Shown here: in pieces, positions 35,987 to 44,664 of the stretch | How the letters are laid out: every line of letters starts with the position of its first letter | Position numbering within the stretch: the first letter of the stretch is position 1 | Source of the DNA: Massilia atriviolacea | Lineage (GTDB): Bacteria; Pseudomonadota; Gammaproteobacteria; Burkholderiales; Burkholderiaceae_D | Length of the DNA: 64,000 nt | Direction of reading: 5' to 3' | NCBI RefSeq assembly: GCF_003953935.1 | Contig: NZ_RXLQ01000009.1 | Span: 43,361 to 107,360, forward strand | The notes under the pieces: model-generated | What the model was told of the DNA's origin: nothing | The model's input: only the letters and a program-made list of their open reading frames with translations | The model's database searches: none | Position numbers and translations under genes: made by a program

Positions 35987-37891
35987 CTAGGGAAAAGCCG
36001 GACTCTGGTACACAAGCTTTCCGCCCACCACCGTCTGCAACACCTTGATGTCGGCGATTTCCTCATCCGGAATCTGGAAGAAATTGCGGTCCAGCACAAT
36101 CATGTCGGCCAGCTTGCCCACCTCCAGCGAACCGACCTGCCCTTCCTGGCGCAAGGTGTAGGCGGCGTTCATGGTCACCGCGCGCAGCACGGCGGCGCGC
36201 GGCATGCCCGGCGCCGGTCCCAGCTTGCCCGCGAACGCGGGGCCGGCCGACGGCGCGTTGGTGCGCGTGACGCCTACCTTGAGCGCGAACCATTGGTCGA
36301 GCGCGTCGACCGGCCAGTCGCTGCCGAACACCACGCGCGCGCCGGCGTCGAGCAGCAGCGATTGCGGTTCCAGGATCGCGTAGCGCTGCGGTCCCAGGTA
36401 ATCCTTCAGGCCCGCCACCGTGTCCGGCGCCGGTTTGCCCCACTGGAAGGACAGCACCGCGCTCGCGTCCAGCGCGGCAAAGCGGCCGAAGTCGGCCGGG
36501 TCGACGATCTCGGCATGCGCCAGCGCCGGGCGCGCATCCTTGCCGCCGGGGGCGGCGCGCAGGGCGGCGACGGCATCGAGCGTTTCGCGCACGGCGCCGT
36601 CGCCGTCCGCGTGCACGTGGGCATCGATGCCGGCTTTTGCCAGTCCGATCAGGATGGCTTTCAGCGCATCCGGCTTGAAGTAGGTCGGCGGGCCCTTGCT
36701 GTCGCCCGGCACCCAGTGCGGATGCTGGGGCGTGCCGCGGTCGACGAAATAAGGCGCGACCATGGTGCCGGTAAAGGCGGGCGCGGCGATCACGCCATCC
36801 ATGTAGATCTTGGCATGGCGCACGCGCATGGAGGGCGCGGCGCTGCCGCTTTCCTGGTGGTAGCGCCTGGCCATCTTGAGCACCGACGCCACCGCCCGGG
36901 ACGGATCGGCGCCATCCTCGGTCGCGACCTCGGCGGCGAAATGGGCGCGCGCGCTCAGCTTGCCCTGGCGTTCGATCGCGGCAAAGGCGGTGAAGATTTC
37001 TTCGTCGCTGCTGGCGTCGAGAAAACTGGTCACGCCCTGGCGCCCCAGCGCCTCCATGGCGAAGCTGGCGGCGGTGACGTTCTCGGCCGGGGTGGTCTTG
37101 GGCAGCAGCTTGCTGACCATTTCCATGGCGGCGTCTTCCAGCAGGCCGGTCGGCTCGCCTGCGGCGTCGCGCACGATCTTGCCGGCGGCGGGGTCGGGTG
37201 TCGCGCGCACGATGCCGGCCGCCTGCAGGCCGCGCGTGTTGACCAGGTAGGAATGGCCGAACGAGGAGCGCACCGCGATCGGGCGCTCGGTCCTGATGGC
37301 GTCGAGCGTGGCGCGGGTGGTTTCCACGCCGGCCGGCAGCATGCTTTGCTGGAACCAGTTGACCACCTGCAGCCATTTTTTGCCCTCCTTGCCCTCCTTG
37401 CCCTCCTTGCCCTCCTTGCCCTCCTTCCCGCCTTTGGCAGCGCGGTCCTTGTCGGCGCAGGCCTGGATGCGCGCCTGGAATTGCGGCACGGTCAAGGCTT
37501 CGTAGTTCAGGTTGCAATGCAGGAGGCGCTTGCCGCCGGAGAGCGGGTGCATGTGGGCGTCGATCAGGCCGGGCATCAGCATGCGTCCCTGCAGGTCGAC
37601 GATACGGGTCTGCTTGCCCTTGAATGCGACCGCGCCGGCATTGTCGCCCACGTAGACGATGCGCCCGTCGCGCACGGCCAGCGCCTGGTGCACATTGTCC
37701 TGGGCGTCGACCGTGTAGACATAGCCGTTGCGGTAGATGGTCTCGGCCTCGGCCTTGGACTTGCCCGCGGCCTCGCCCGCGTCGGCGCTGCGCGGCGTGC
37801 CCGCCTGCGCCAGCGGCAATGCGCACGCCAGCGCCATCGCGGCCACTGCGGAAAGCAAACTGTGCTGTGTGAGGCTGTTTTTGTCTTTCAT
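35987..37891 (-). CDS. Exported amidohydrolase (YtcJ-like)
   Basis: A metal-dependent amidohydrolase of about 634 residues. The start at 37891 is chosen for AGGGGAAA directly upstream. It has a signal peptide (ending ...CALPLAQA), then RNGYVYTVDAQDNVHQALAV. Next come the metal-site motif MPGLIDAHMHPLSGGK, DGVIAAPAFTGTMVAPYF, HVHADGDGAVRETLDAVAAL, VFGSDWPVDALDQWFALKVG and the end GSLEVGKLADMIVLDRNFFQ. The family includes N-substituted amide hydrolases with unclear substrates. A Gly-Lys-Glu repeat (encoded by 37380-37424) interrupts the domain after CADKDRAAKGG. Confidence 0.85.
   Translation of the reverse strand: MKDKNSLTQHSLLSAVAAMALACALPLAQAGTPRSADAGEAAGKSKAEAETIYRNGYVYTVDAQDNVHQALAVRDGRIVYVGDNAGAVAFKGKQTRIVDLQGRMLMPGLIDAHMHPLSGGKRLLHCNLNYEALTVPQFQARIQACADKDRAAKGGKEGKEGKEGKEGKEGKKWLQVVNWFQQSMLPAGVETTRATLDAIRTERPIAVRSSFGHSYLVNTRGLQAAGIVRATPDPAAGKIVRDAAGEPTGLLEDAAMEMVSKLLPKTTPAENVTAASFAMEALGRQGVTSFLDASSDEEIFTAFAAIERQGKLSARAHFAAEVATEDGADPSRAVASVLKMARRYHQESGSAAPSMRVRHAKIYMDGVIAAPAFTGTMVAPYFVDRGTPQHPHWVPGDSKGPPTYFKPDALKAILIGLAKAGIDAHVHADGDGAVRETLDAVAALRAAPGGKDARPALAHAEIVDPADFGRFAALDASAVLSFQWGKPAPDTVAGLKDYLGPQRYAILEPQSLLLDAGARVVFGSDWPVDALDQWFALKVGVTRTNAPSAGPAFAGKLGPAPGMPRAAVLRAVTMNAAYTLRQEGQVGSLEVGKLADMIVLDRNFFQIPDEEIADIKVLQTVVGGKLVYQSPAFP
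37380..37424 (-). repeat. 9-bp coding tandem repeat (Lys-Glu-Gly) in the amidohydrolase
   Basis: Five perfect copies of TTGCCCTCC on the plus strand, read on the coding strand as GGAGGGCAA, encode consecutive Lys-Glu-Gly triplets. The repeat unit is a multiple of three, so copy-number change keeps the frame. Confidence 0.9.
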
Positions 37892-38227
37892 CGTTTCCCC
37901 TTGGTTCACTTCGCCCGGACGCGCCCCGTCGGAGCCCCCGGCGCCAGAATACACGCTTGCCCTGAGCGTGGCACAGGCCGATCAAAATTTAACAGTTTTG
38001 TTAAATATCGACTGGAACTTTTTCCCGCGACAAGCTTGATTTCATTGAGGGAATTGTGCGAAAGCACATTCTTTTGAGATCGGCAACGATACGTTCAGAA
38101 TTCGCCCAAATGACACAATTACCGATGATTATGACTGTGCTGTGCCTTTGGACCGTGTAAGGATGGGTTGTTGAGGCCGCCTTTGGCCCGGCACTCAGAA
38201 CAAGCACATTCACTCACGGAGAACTGT
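37892..38227. other. Divergent intergenic region, amidohydrolase / M35 peptidase
   Basis: This 336-bp region separates two divergent genes. It holds the TTAACA/TGTTAA palindrome and a small TGTGC-GAAA-GCACA hairpin (38055-38068). The AT-rich stretch around 37980-38130 probably contains both promoters. I could not assign -35/-10 pairs with confidence. Confidence 0.5.
37987..38006. promoter_or_regulatory. Palindromic operator-like site upstream of the amidohydrolase
   Basis: ATTTAACA (37987-37994) and TGTTAAAT (37999-38006) form a perfect 8-bp inverted repeat with a 4-bp spacer, in an AT-rich patch about 100 bp before the amidohydrolase start. The size and symmetry suit a dimeric repressor, but no regulator gene is adjacent. 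Confidence 0.4.
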
Positions 38228-39331
38228 ATGAACTGGAATCACTTGGTAAAAGCAAGCGTCGGTATCGTTGCAGCAGCAGCCTGCCTGGCAGCCCAGGCGG
38301 GGTCGAACGGGGTGACTGTCAGCCTGAGTCCCGAAAAATCCTCCCTCGGCAAAGAAGACGACGTGGTGGTGCGCGTGACCATCACCAACACCTCGTCCAA
38401 GCCGCAATACGTGCTGAAATGGCACACCCCGTTTGCCGGCGTCGAAGACCATCTGTTCGACGTCACGCGCGACGGCGTCGACGTGCCTTACCAGGGCCGC
38501 CACTACAAGCGCCCCGCCCCGACCGCCAAGGATTACTACCTGCTCAAGCCGGGCGCGTCGCACACCGCCAAGGTCGAACTGTCGTCGATGTACGACATGA
38601 GCGTGACCGGCGACTATGCGATCCGCTACCACGCCGCCTCCTTCAACCTGTTCAACTCGACGTCGGACGACGACAACAGCCTGACCGCGCGCCAGGGCGA
38701 GCGCGAGATCGGCGAGATCGCCTCGGCGCCGGTATCGCTGTGGATCGACGGCCGCCTGGAGCGCGGCACGGTGGTGGCCGATCCGGCTGAACTGGCGTCG
38801 CGCCAGCAACTGGCGGGGCCGGCCGGCATCTCGTTTGCCAGCTGCAGCTCGTCGCAGCAGACCTCGATCAACTCGGCCTTGTCGGCAGCCAAGACCATGG
38901 CCAACGGCAGCGTCAGCTACCTGAACAGCGGCCTGCAGGGCACGCGCTACAAGAAATGGTTCGGCGCGTACACCTCGGGACGCTACGCGACCGTCAAATC
39001 GCACTTTACCAACATCAAGAACGCGCTCGATACCAAGCCGATCGTGGTCGATTGCAGCTGCAAGGAATCGTACTACGCCTATGTGTACCCGACCCAGCCG
39101 TACAAGATCTACGTCTGCAACGCTTTCTGGTCGGCGCCAACCTCCGGCACGGATTCGAAAGGCGGCACCCTGGTGCACGAGCTGAGCCACTTCAACGTGG
39201 TGGCGGCAACGGATGACTGGGCGTACGGCCAGTCGGCCGCCGCCAGCCTGGCGACCAGCAATCCGACCAAGGCCGTGGACAACGCCGATTCGCACGAATA
39301 TTTCAGCGAAAACACCCCTGCGCTGCCGTAA
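38228..39331 (+). CDS. Secreted M35 (deuterolysin/aspzincin) metallopeptidase
   Basis: A secreted zinc peptidase of 367 residues. The ATG at 38228 has GGAGA upstream. A signal peptide (to about 24) is followed by a beta-rich N-terminal domain (about 28-140). The M35-type catalytic domain (about 200-367) carries the zinc motif HELSH (317-321) and the aspzincin TDDWAYG motif (328-334), whose Asp is the third ligand. The conserved Tyr-rich KIYVCNAFW segment precedes it. The family includes peptidyl-Lys metalloendopeptidases. A strong terminator follows. The convergent gene at 39513-40013 resembles only the N-terminal domain. Confidence 0.9.
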   Translation: MNWNHLVKASVGIVAAAACLAAQAGSNGVTVSLSPEKSSLGKEDDVVVRVTITNTSSKPQYVLKWHTPFAGVEDHLFDVTRDGVDVPYQGRHYKRPAPTAKDYYLLKPGASHTAKVELSSMYDMSVTGDYAIRYHAASFNLFNSTSDDDNSLTARQGEREIGEIASAPVSLWIDGRLERGTVVADPAELASRQQLAGPAGISFASCSSSQQTSINSALSAAKTMANGSVSYLNSGLQGTRYKKWFGAYTSGRYATVKSHFTNIKNALDTKPIVVDCSCKESYYAYVYPTQPYKIYVCNAFWSAPTSGTDSKGGTLVHELSHFNVVAATDDWAYGQSAAASLATSNPTKAVDNADSHEYFSENTPALP

Positions 39332-39345
39332 GCGGGCGGGGAATG

Positions 39346-39385
39346 AAAAACAGCCTGGCCGCGCGAGCGGTCGGGCTGTTTTTTT
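39346..39385 (+). terminator. Rho-independent terminator after the M35 peptidase gene
   Basis: AAAAACAGCC (39346-39355) pairs with GGCTGTTTTT (39374-39383), with an inner GGCCGC/GCGGTC stem and GCGA loop, and the 3' arm runs into seven Ts. It lies 14 nt after the stop codon. Confidence 0.88.
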
Positions 39386-39400
39386 ATCGCTTCCAGGAAC

Positions 39401-39493
39401 GCCGTCGCCCCCGCGCACGCGGGGGACCAAGTTGCGTGTTCAGCCATCGGCCGCGGTTCGAACCTGGGCCCCCGCCTGCGCGGGGGCGACGGT
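39401..39493. repeat. Inverted pair of REP-like palindromes
   Basis: Two palindromic units face each other: GCCGTCGCCCCCGCGCACGC at 39401 with its following GGGGGACCAAGTT, and the inverted counterpart ending GGGGGCGACGG at 39493. They differ from the pair at 45029-45120 mainly by GCCCCC in place of GTTCCC. They fill the gap between two convergent genes. Confidence 0.75.
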
Positions 39494-39512
39494 CTTGAGG
39501 CCGTGCGGCATG

Positions 39513-40013
39513 TTATTCGTCCGCCGGCTGCGCCACCTGCGTATGCGTGAACACCGTCGAGGCCGGTTTCATCGCTACCGGATGATCGAGCTGCTGCAAG
39601 TCCGTCACATAACTTCCCGTATGACTAAGCCGGTAGCGCTGCTTGCCCGGCTGGAAATCGTAGGACGCCGTGATATCGATCGTATTGCGGTGCACGCCGT
39701 TCGGCTCGACCTTCAGGAAGTCATCCGGCCCCGGCGGCGCGCGCTTGACCATCGGGCCGATGTAATCGACCGGCGCCGCGCTGCCGGCCACGCTGATGTC
39801 GAACTCGGGTCCGAACAGTTGCGTGCCCGCGTAAGTCACCTTCCACAGGTAGATCGGCTGCCTGGTCTTGTTGCTCACCGTCAGGGTCACCAGCACCTTG
39901 CCGCCGCGCGAGGCCACCGATACCTTTTCGCTCACGCCGCTCATCGGCCTGTCCTTCGCATAGGCCAGTCCCAGCGCCATGAGCATCAACACGCCCGCCA
40001 CTGATCGTTTCAT
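39513..40013 (-). CDS. Secreted protein resembling the N-terminal domain of the M35 peptidase
   Basis: A 166-residue protein with a signal peptide (MKRSVAGVLMLMALGLAYA). AAGGAG precedes the ATG at 40013. The mature part (about 25-140) aligns by eye with residues 28-135 of the neighbouring M35 peptidase. Shared positions include VTLTVSNKTRQPIYLW against VTITNTSSKPQYVL, FDIS against FDVT, a VKRAPPGPDDFLKVEPNG segment against YKRPAPTAKDYYLLKPGA, and YRLSHTG against YAIRYHA. It lacks the zinc-binding domain. It may be an inhibitor or a folding partner of the peptidase, but that is inference from homology and adjacency. Confidence 0.7.
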   Translation of the reverse strand: MKRSVAGVLMLMALGLAYAKDRPMSGVSEKVSVASRGGKVLVTLTVSNKTRQPIYLWKVTYAGTQLFGPEFDISVAGSAAPVDYIGPMVKRAPPGPDDFLKVEPNGVHRNTIDITASYDFQPGKQRYRLSHTGSYVTDLQQLDHPVAMKPASTVFTHTQVAQPADE

Positions 40014-40099
40014 CGCCACGCTCCTTGTCTTGTCGGTTCCGGCCTGCGCCGTACTCAGGCATTGTGCACCGTTTCCGCCATCCGGCCAGCCCGTTTGAA

Positions 40100-40858
40100 T
40101 CAACGGGTGGGGATCTCGGTCGTGGTATCGGGCAGGGCCGACAGGATCGTCACCGCCACGCGCCGGTTGCGCGCCTTGCCTTCGGGCGTGTCGTTGGAGG
40201 CGACCGGAATATTCGCGCCGTGCCCCACCGCCGTCAGGCGCCCGGGCGCCACGCCGGCCTCGATGAACAGGCGCACCACGCTGCTCGCGCGCACCGCCGA
40301 CAATTCCCAGTTCGACGGAAACAGCGCATTCCGGATCGGGGTCGGATCGGTGTGGCCTTCCACCTGCACCGCGTGCGGATCGTCCTTGAGCAGCACCGCC
40401 AGCGCGCGCAGGGCCTGGTCCGATTCGGGCGTGAGGGTGGCGTCGCCCGGATCGAACAGCACGCTGGCATTGATCTCCACGCTCACCCCGCGGCTGTTCT
40501 GGGTCACCCGCACCTTGCCTTCGCGCACCAGCGGCGCCAGGGTCGAGGTCAGCTTTTGCGCCAGCTGGGTCAGGCGCTCCTTCTCGCGCAGCATGGCTTC
40601 GGCGCGCCGCTTGATCAGCGGGTCGGGCAGCACGATCAGCTGCGGCACATTGCTGCTGGCGACACTGGCCGTCTTTTTGTCCTTGCCGCCGAAGGCGTCG
40701 CCCAGCGAGACCGAAAACACCTTGTATTTTCCCTCGTTGACGACCGAGATGGCGTACATGACCACAAAAAAAGCGAACAGCAAGGTGATGAAATCGGCGT
40801 ACGAAATGAGCCAGCGTTCGTGATTTTCGGGCTCGGCCTCGTACTTTTTGCGCGCCAT
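40100..40858 (-). CDS. motD: Flagellar stator protein MotD (MotB family)
   Basis: The peptidoglycan-binding stator subunit. The 252-residue protein has a single N-terminal membrane helix with the proton-carrying Asp (ISYADFITLLFAFFVVMYAI). A plug/linker region and a C-terminal OmpA-like domain follow (VEINASVLFDPGDATLTPES, VQVEGHTDPTPIRNALFPSN, NRRVAVTIL). It follows motC by 2 nt. Placement after fliA and the MotD-type sequence match the second stator set of pseudomonads; no other mot genes are in this window. Confidence 0.92.
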   Translation of the reverse strand: MARKKYEAEPENHERWLISYADFITLLFAFFVVMYAISVVNEGKYKVFSVSLGDAFGGKDKKTASVASSNVPQLIVLPDPLIKRRAEAMLREKERLTQLAQKLTSTLAPLVREGKVRVTQNSRGVSVEINASVLFDPGDATLTPESDQALRALAVLLKDDPHAVQVEGHTDPTPIRNALFPSNWELSAVRASSVVRLFIEAGVAPGRLTAVGHGANIPVASNDTPEGKARNRRVAVTILSALPDTTTEIPTR

Positions 40859-40860
40859 GG

Positions 40861-41607
40861 TCAGGGCCGCGAGAGCAGGCTGGCGACGCGCTCTTCGATC
40901 ACGCGCGAATGGTCGCCGCTGGCGATGTCGTGAAACACATCGGTGAGGATTTCGTACTGGGTCACCCGTTCGGCGACGATGGTCTTGAGCTTGTTGGCGA
41001 TCGGGTAGAAGAACATATTCGCCAGCCCGACCCCGTACACGGTCGAGACGAAGGCGACCGCGATGCCGCTGCCCAGCTTGGCCGGGTCGCTCAGGTTTTC
41101 CATCACGTGGATCAGGCCCAGCACGGCGCCCAGGATGCCGATGGTGGGCGAGTAGCCGGCCGCCGCTTCCCAGATCTTGACGGCCTGGCGCTCGCCGAAT
41201 TCGTAGGCCGTCACTTCCAGTTCGAGCAGGCTGCGCAGCTTGTCGGGGGCGATGCCGTCGACCACCAGGCGCAAGCCCTTCTGGACGAATTTATCCTTGT
41301 TCACGGCCATGTATTTTTCCAGCGACAGCAGGCCGTCGCGGCGCGCGTGCAAGCCCCACACGGCGATCTCGCGCGCCAGCGCGGCGCGCTGGCTGGGCGG
41401 CGGCGAAAACACCCAGCGCAGCATGCGCACGCCGCGCAGGAAGGTCGGCGCTTCGCTTTGCAGCAGCACCGCGCCGGCGGTGCCGATGACGACGATGGCG
41501 AACGCCGCCGGCTGCACCAGCGAGGACAGCTTGCCGCCTTCCAGCGCCTGCCCGACCAGGATGCCGGCCAGCGCCAGGATGATTCCCGCTACGCTGGCCC
41601 GGTCCAC
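40861..41607 (-). CDS. motC: Flagellar stator protein MotC (MotA family)
   Basis: The four-helix stator subunit that contacts FliG. The 248-residue protein starts with GTG (GGAG upstream). It has the first helix pair (VAGIILALAGILVGQALEGG), the cytoplasmic loop with the charged FliG-interacting residues, and helices 3-4 with AAGYSPTIGILGAVLGLIHV and AVAFVSTVYGVGLANMFFYP. Its first 19 nt overlap the end of fliA, so the two are translationally linked. Confidence 0.93.
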   Translation of the reverse strand: MDRASVAGIILALAGILVGQALEGGKLSSLVQPAAFAIVVIGTAGAVLLQSEAPTFLRGVRMLRWVFSPPPSQRAALAREIAVWGLHARRDGLLSLEKYMAVNKDKFVQKGLRLVVDGIAPDKLRSLLELEVTAYEFGERQAVKIWEAAAGYSPTIGILGAVLGLIHVMENLSDPAKLGSGIAVAFVSTVYGVGLANMFFYPIANKLKTIVAERVTQYEILTDVFHDIASGDHSRVIEERVASLLSRP

Positions 41608-42320
41608 GCCTGCTCCTTCAAGGACGCCCGCAGGCGCGCGACCGCCTGGGTGTGCAATTGCGACACGCGCGATTCCGATACCCCCATGACGGCCCCGATT
41701 TCTTTCAGGTTCAGTTCTTCTTCGTAGTACAGGCCCATGAGGATCTTCTCGCGCGGCGGCAAGTTGTCGATGGCGTCGATCACGGCCTGGCGGAAATCGC
41801 CGTCGAGCAGGCTGCGCAGCGGATCGGCATCGTCCACCGCATAGCGGTCGAGGAAGCTGTCGTTGCCTCCCTCGTTGTCGTGAAAATCTTCGTAGTACAC
41901 CAGCTGGTGGCCGCCGCCGTCGGTGAGCATGTCCTGGTAGTCGGCCAATGACAGCTTGAGGCTCTTGGCCACTTCCGATTCGGTGGGCGGATGGCCGAGT
42001 TTTTGCTGCAGGGTGCTCATCGCCGTTTCGATCTTGCGCATGTTCTGGCGCATCGAGCGCGGCAGCCAGTCGCTGCTGCGCAGCTCGTCGAGCATGGCGC
42101 CGCGGATGCGCAGCACGGCATAGGTTTCGAATTGGGCGCCATGGGTTTCCTCATAGCGGCTGATGGCGTCCAGCAAGCCGATCATGCCGGCCTGGACCAG
42201 GTCGTCGACTTCCACGCTGGGCGGCAATTTGGCCTTCATGTGGTGGGCCAGCCGCTTCACCAACGGCATGTGTTCCGTCAGTAAATGGTTCTTGTCCGCT
42301 TTCCCTTTGACGGTGTACAT
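41589..42320 (-). CDS. fliA: RNA polymerase sigma factor FliA (sigma-28)
   Basis: FliA directs late flagellar transcription and is held by FlgM. The 243-residue protein has region 2 (VDDLVQAGMIGLLDAISRYE and FETYAVLRIRGAMLDELRSS), DWLPRSMRQNMRKIETAMST and a region 4 helix-turn-helix (LKEIGAVMGVSESRVSQLHT). Three matching promoters are visible in this window, before fliD, flgK and flgM. It is followed by motC with a 19-nt overlap and preceded by fleN by 15 nt. Confidence 0.97.
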   Translation of the reverse strand: MYTVKGKADKNHLLTEHMPLVKRLAHHMKAKLPPSVEVDDLVQAGMIGLLDAISRYEETHGAQFETYAVLRIRGAMLDELRSSDWLPRSMRQNMRKIETAMSTLQQKLGHPPTESEVAKSLKLSLADYQDMLTDGGGHQLVYYEDFHDNEGGNDSFLDRYAVDDADPLRSLLDGDFRQAVIDAIDNLPPREKILMGLYYEEELNLKEIGAVMGVSESRVSQLHTQAVARLRASLKEQAWTGPA

Positions 42321-42335
42321 AGTTATCAGTATGTT

Positions 42336-43163
42336 TTAAGAACCAAAATGGGAATTCCCCCCTGTGCGCCCGAGCTGCGGCATGGCCGACAGGGCAAAGC
42401 GCCCCGCCAGTTGGCGAAATGCAACCGAGGCTCCCGCCAGCGGGAACGCATCGACCACGGCCCGGCCCAAGCGCGCGGCCCGGTGCAGGTATTCGTCCGC
42501 CGGGACCGAGCCCATCGACGTGAGCTGTACGGCAAGGTAACGACTTGCCGCAGATGACATATTATCGTATACCACCTTGGCTTCGGCTTCGGATGCGCCC
42601 GTGACCAGGATTCCGAACGGGCGGCGGCCCAATTGTTGCGAAAGTCGCTTGATGAGGGCGTAGGCGGCCGTGATCGAGGCGGCGCTGGTGGAGACCTGGA
42701 CCACGATTTCGGCGCTGTCCATGACCGGCACCGGGAAGGTATCGTCGTCGCCGAATTCGCCGTCGACGATGACGATGCCGGTCTGCTTGACCAGCACGTC
42801 GAAGGTATTGGCCAGGCGCCGCGCTTCGTCCGGACCGCCGCGCGCGCGCGCCATGCTGACCACGCCGAAGCCCTGCGGCACCTGGTGGATGATCTGGTTC
42901 AGGGCGCACTGCTGGCGCGCCACCTGCAGCAGGCTGGCGCGGTCGGCCACGCCGAGGCGCTGGGCCACGCCGTATTCGCGGTCGCAGGCGTCGACGATGA
43001 GCACATCGTTGCCGGCGCGCGCCAGCGAGGCGCCCAGGTTGACCAGCATGGCGCCCTTGTCGTCCTGCGGGGTGGCCGAGAGAAAGGTGACGATGCGCGG
43101 CTTGGAGCCGGCCAGCATCCGGCGCAGGCCTTCGGCCTGGTCGAAATCGAAGTGCTTAGCCAA
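42336..43163 (-). CDS. flhG: FleN/FlhG-like MinD-family protein with degenerate P-loop
   Basis: In the slot after flhF, where FleN/FlhG (a MinD-type ATPase that limits flagellar number) normally lies. The 275-residue protein keeps the MinD-like fold pattern: IVTFLSA, VNLGASLARAGNDVLIVDAC and IVIVDGEFGDDDTFPVPVMD. The deviant Walker A, normally KGGVGKT, is replaced by TPQDDKGA (about residues 31-38), losing the glycines and the first lysine. It may bind nucleotide poorly or act without hydrolysis. The start appears to be TTG at 43163, overlapping flhF by 8 nt. A YhjQ/ParA-like relative is the alternative. Confidence 0.75.
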   Translation of the reverse strand: MAKHFDFDQAEGLRRMLAGSKPRIVTFLSATPQDDKGAMLVNLGASLARAGNDVLIVDACDREYGVAQRLGVADRASLLQVARQQCALNQIIHQVPQGFGVVSMARARGGPDEARRLANTFDVLVKQTGIVIVDGEFGDDDTFPVPVMDSAEIVVQVSTSAASITAAYALIKRLSQQLGRRPFGILVTGASEAEAKVVYDNMSSAASRYLAVQLTSMGSVPADEYLHRAARLGRAVVDAFPLAGASVAFRQLAGRFALSAMPQLGRTGGNSHFGS

Positions 43164-44481
43164 GGGACACCTCGCGCAGGCTGCTGTCGTTGCGCGCGGT
43201 GCTGGTGTTAGCCATCAGCAGCGGCAGTTCGGCATCCGAAAACTGGGCGGCGGCATCGCGCTTGAGGCGGAAGGCGCGGTCGACCAGCATGTTGCGGTCG
43301 GCCAGGTGCAGGTCTTCCGGCACGCGCTGGCCGTTCGAGACATAGAACAGGTTCAGTTTCTGGCGGATCACGACGTCGAGCACATTGCCGATCGAGGCCG
43401 CTTCGTCGAGCTTGGTCATGATGCAGCCGGCCAGGCCGCTGCCCTGGTAGGCGCGCACCACTTCGTTGAGGGTTTCGTTGGTCGAGGTCGAGTTCAGGCA
43501 CAGCAGGCGCTTGACGTCGGCGCCGGTCTCGGACAGCATCGCCACCTGTTCGGCCACGTTCTGGTCGCGCTGGGAGACGCCGACGGTATCGATCAGCACA
43601 GTGTGCTTGTTGCGCAATTCTTTCAGGGCGATGCGCAGGTCGGCTTCATCCTTGACCGAGTGCACCATCACGCCGAGGATCTTGCCGTAGATACGCAATT
43701 GTTCGTGGCCGCCGATACGATAGGCGTCGGTGGTGATCAGGGCCAGTTTTTCCGGGCCGTGGCGCATCACGCAGCGCGCGGCCAGCTTGGCGGTGCTGGT
43801 GGTCTTGCCCACGCCGGTGGGGCCGACCAGGGCGAACACGCCGCCCTTTTCCAGGATTTCATCTTCGTTCGAGATGCTGGTCAGGTTGCGTGCGAGGACG
43901 GTCTTGATCCAGCGCAGGCTGTCGGCGGCATCCTTGCCGGCCGGGAGTTTTTCGATCAGGTAGCGCGACAGGCTGGGCGAGAAACCGGCGGCCAGCATCT
44001 CGCGCAGCACGCCGGCCTTTTGCGGTTCGCGCTGCTGGGTGGTGCCCCAGGCGATTTCGGCCAGCTGGCTTTCCATCAAGCCACGCATGGCGCGGATTTC
44101 ACTCATCATGCCCGACATTTCGGCGGCGGCGCTGTCCTTGGCCTGGGCCATGGCCTGCATCATCATCGAAGACATTTGCGAGGCCATCATCGACATGTCG
44201 AACGATTCGGGCTGGACCGCGTAGGCCGGGGCTGGCGCCGGGGCGGCGCGGCGGTTGGTGTAGGTCTCGGGCGGGATCGACAGCGATGGGCGCGGCTGGG
44301 CCATCTCGGACTCGGGGGCGGGCGAGGAGATGGAAGCGACGTCATCGCTGGCGAGGGCGAGGATTTCGACCACGCCGTCGACCGGACGGTTGGACAAGAT
44401 GACGGCGTCGGGCCCGAGCGCTTCGCGTACTTTACGCAGAGCGTCACGTGATGTTGCAGCCGTAAATTTTTTGACATTCAT
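43156..44481 (-). CDS. flhF: Flagellar SRP-like GTPase FlhF
   Basis: FlhF sets flagellar placement and number. The 441-residue protein has the short N-terminal motif MNVKKFTAATSRDALRKVRE, a variable Met/Ala-rich B domain (about 60-150) and the NG GTPase domain. The latter carries Walker A GPTGVGKT (220-227), TTDAYRIGGHEQLRIYG, VLIDTVGVSQRD and TKLDEAASIGNVLDV. The ATG at 44481 has AGGAG seven nt upstream. A GIY-YIG gene and a tandem array separate it from flhA, its normal upstream neighbour. Confidence 0.95.
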   Translation of the reverse strand: MNVKKFTAATSRDALRKVREALGPDAVILSNRPVDGVVEILALASDDVASISSPAPESEMAQPRPSLSIPPETYTNRRAAPAPAPAYAVQPESFDMSMMASQMSSMMMQAMAQAKDSAAAEMSGMMSEIRAMRGLMESQLAEIAWGTTQQREPQKAGVLREMLAAGFSPSLSRYLIEKLPAGKDAADSLRWIKTVLARNLTSISNEDEILEKGGVFALVGPTGVGKTTSTAKLAARCVMRHGPEKLALITTDAYRIGGHEQLRIYGKILGVMVHSVKDEADLRIALKELRNKHTVLIDTVGVSQRDQNVAEQVAMLSETGADVKRLLCLNSTSTNETLNEVVRAYQGSGLAGCIMTKLDEAASIGNVLDVVIRQKLNLFYVSNGQRVPEDLHLADRNMLVDRAFRLKRDAAAQFSDAELPLLMANTSTARNDSSLREVSLG

Positions 44482-44664
44482 CGCCAACTCCTGGGTTCCT
44501 GCTGGGTGCGCTCACATGAGGCACTGACAGGATCCATTATTGACGATGCAGCTTGGAAATGATCTGGGGAGAAGGATGGGAAAAGGGCTTCATTTCCGTG
44601 GTGAGGTGGAGCACGTTTGATCGGGGCGGGGTGGGCGGCAGTTTTCCGGGGCCACTATCTTGAG

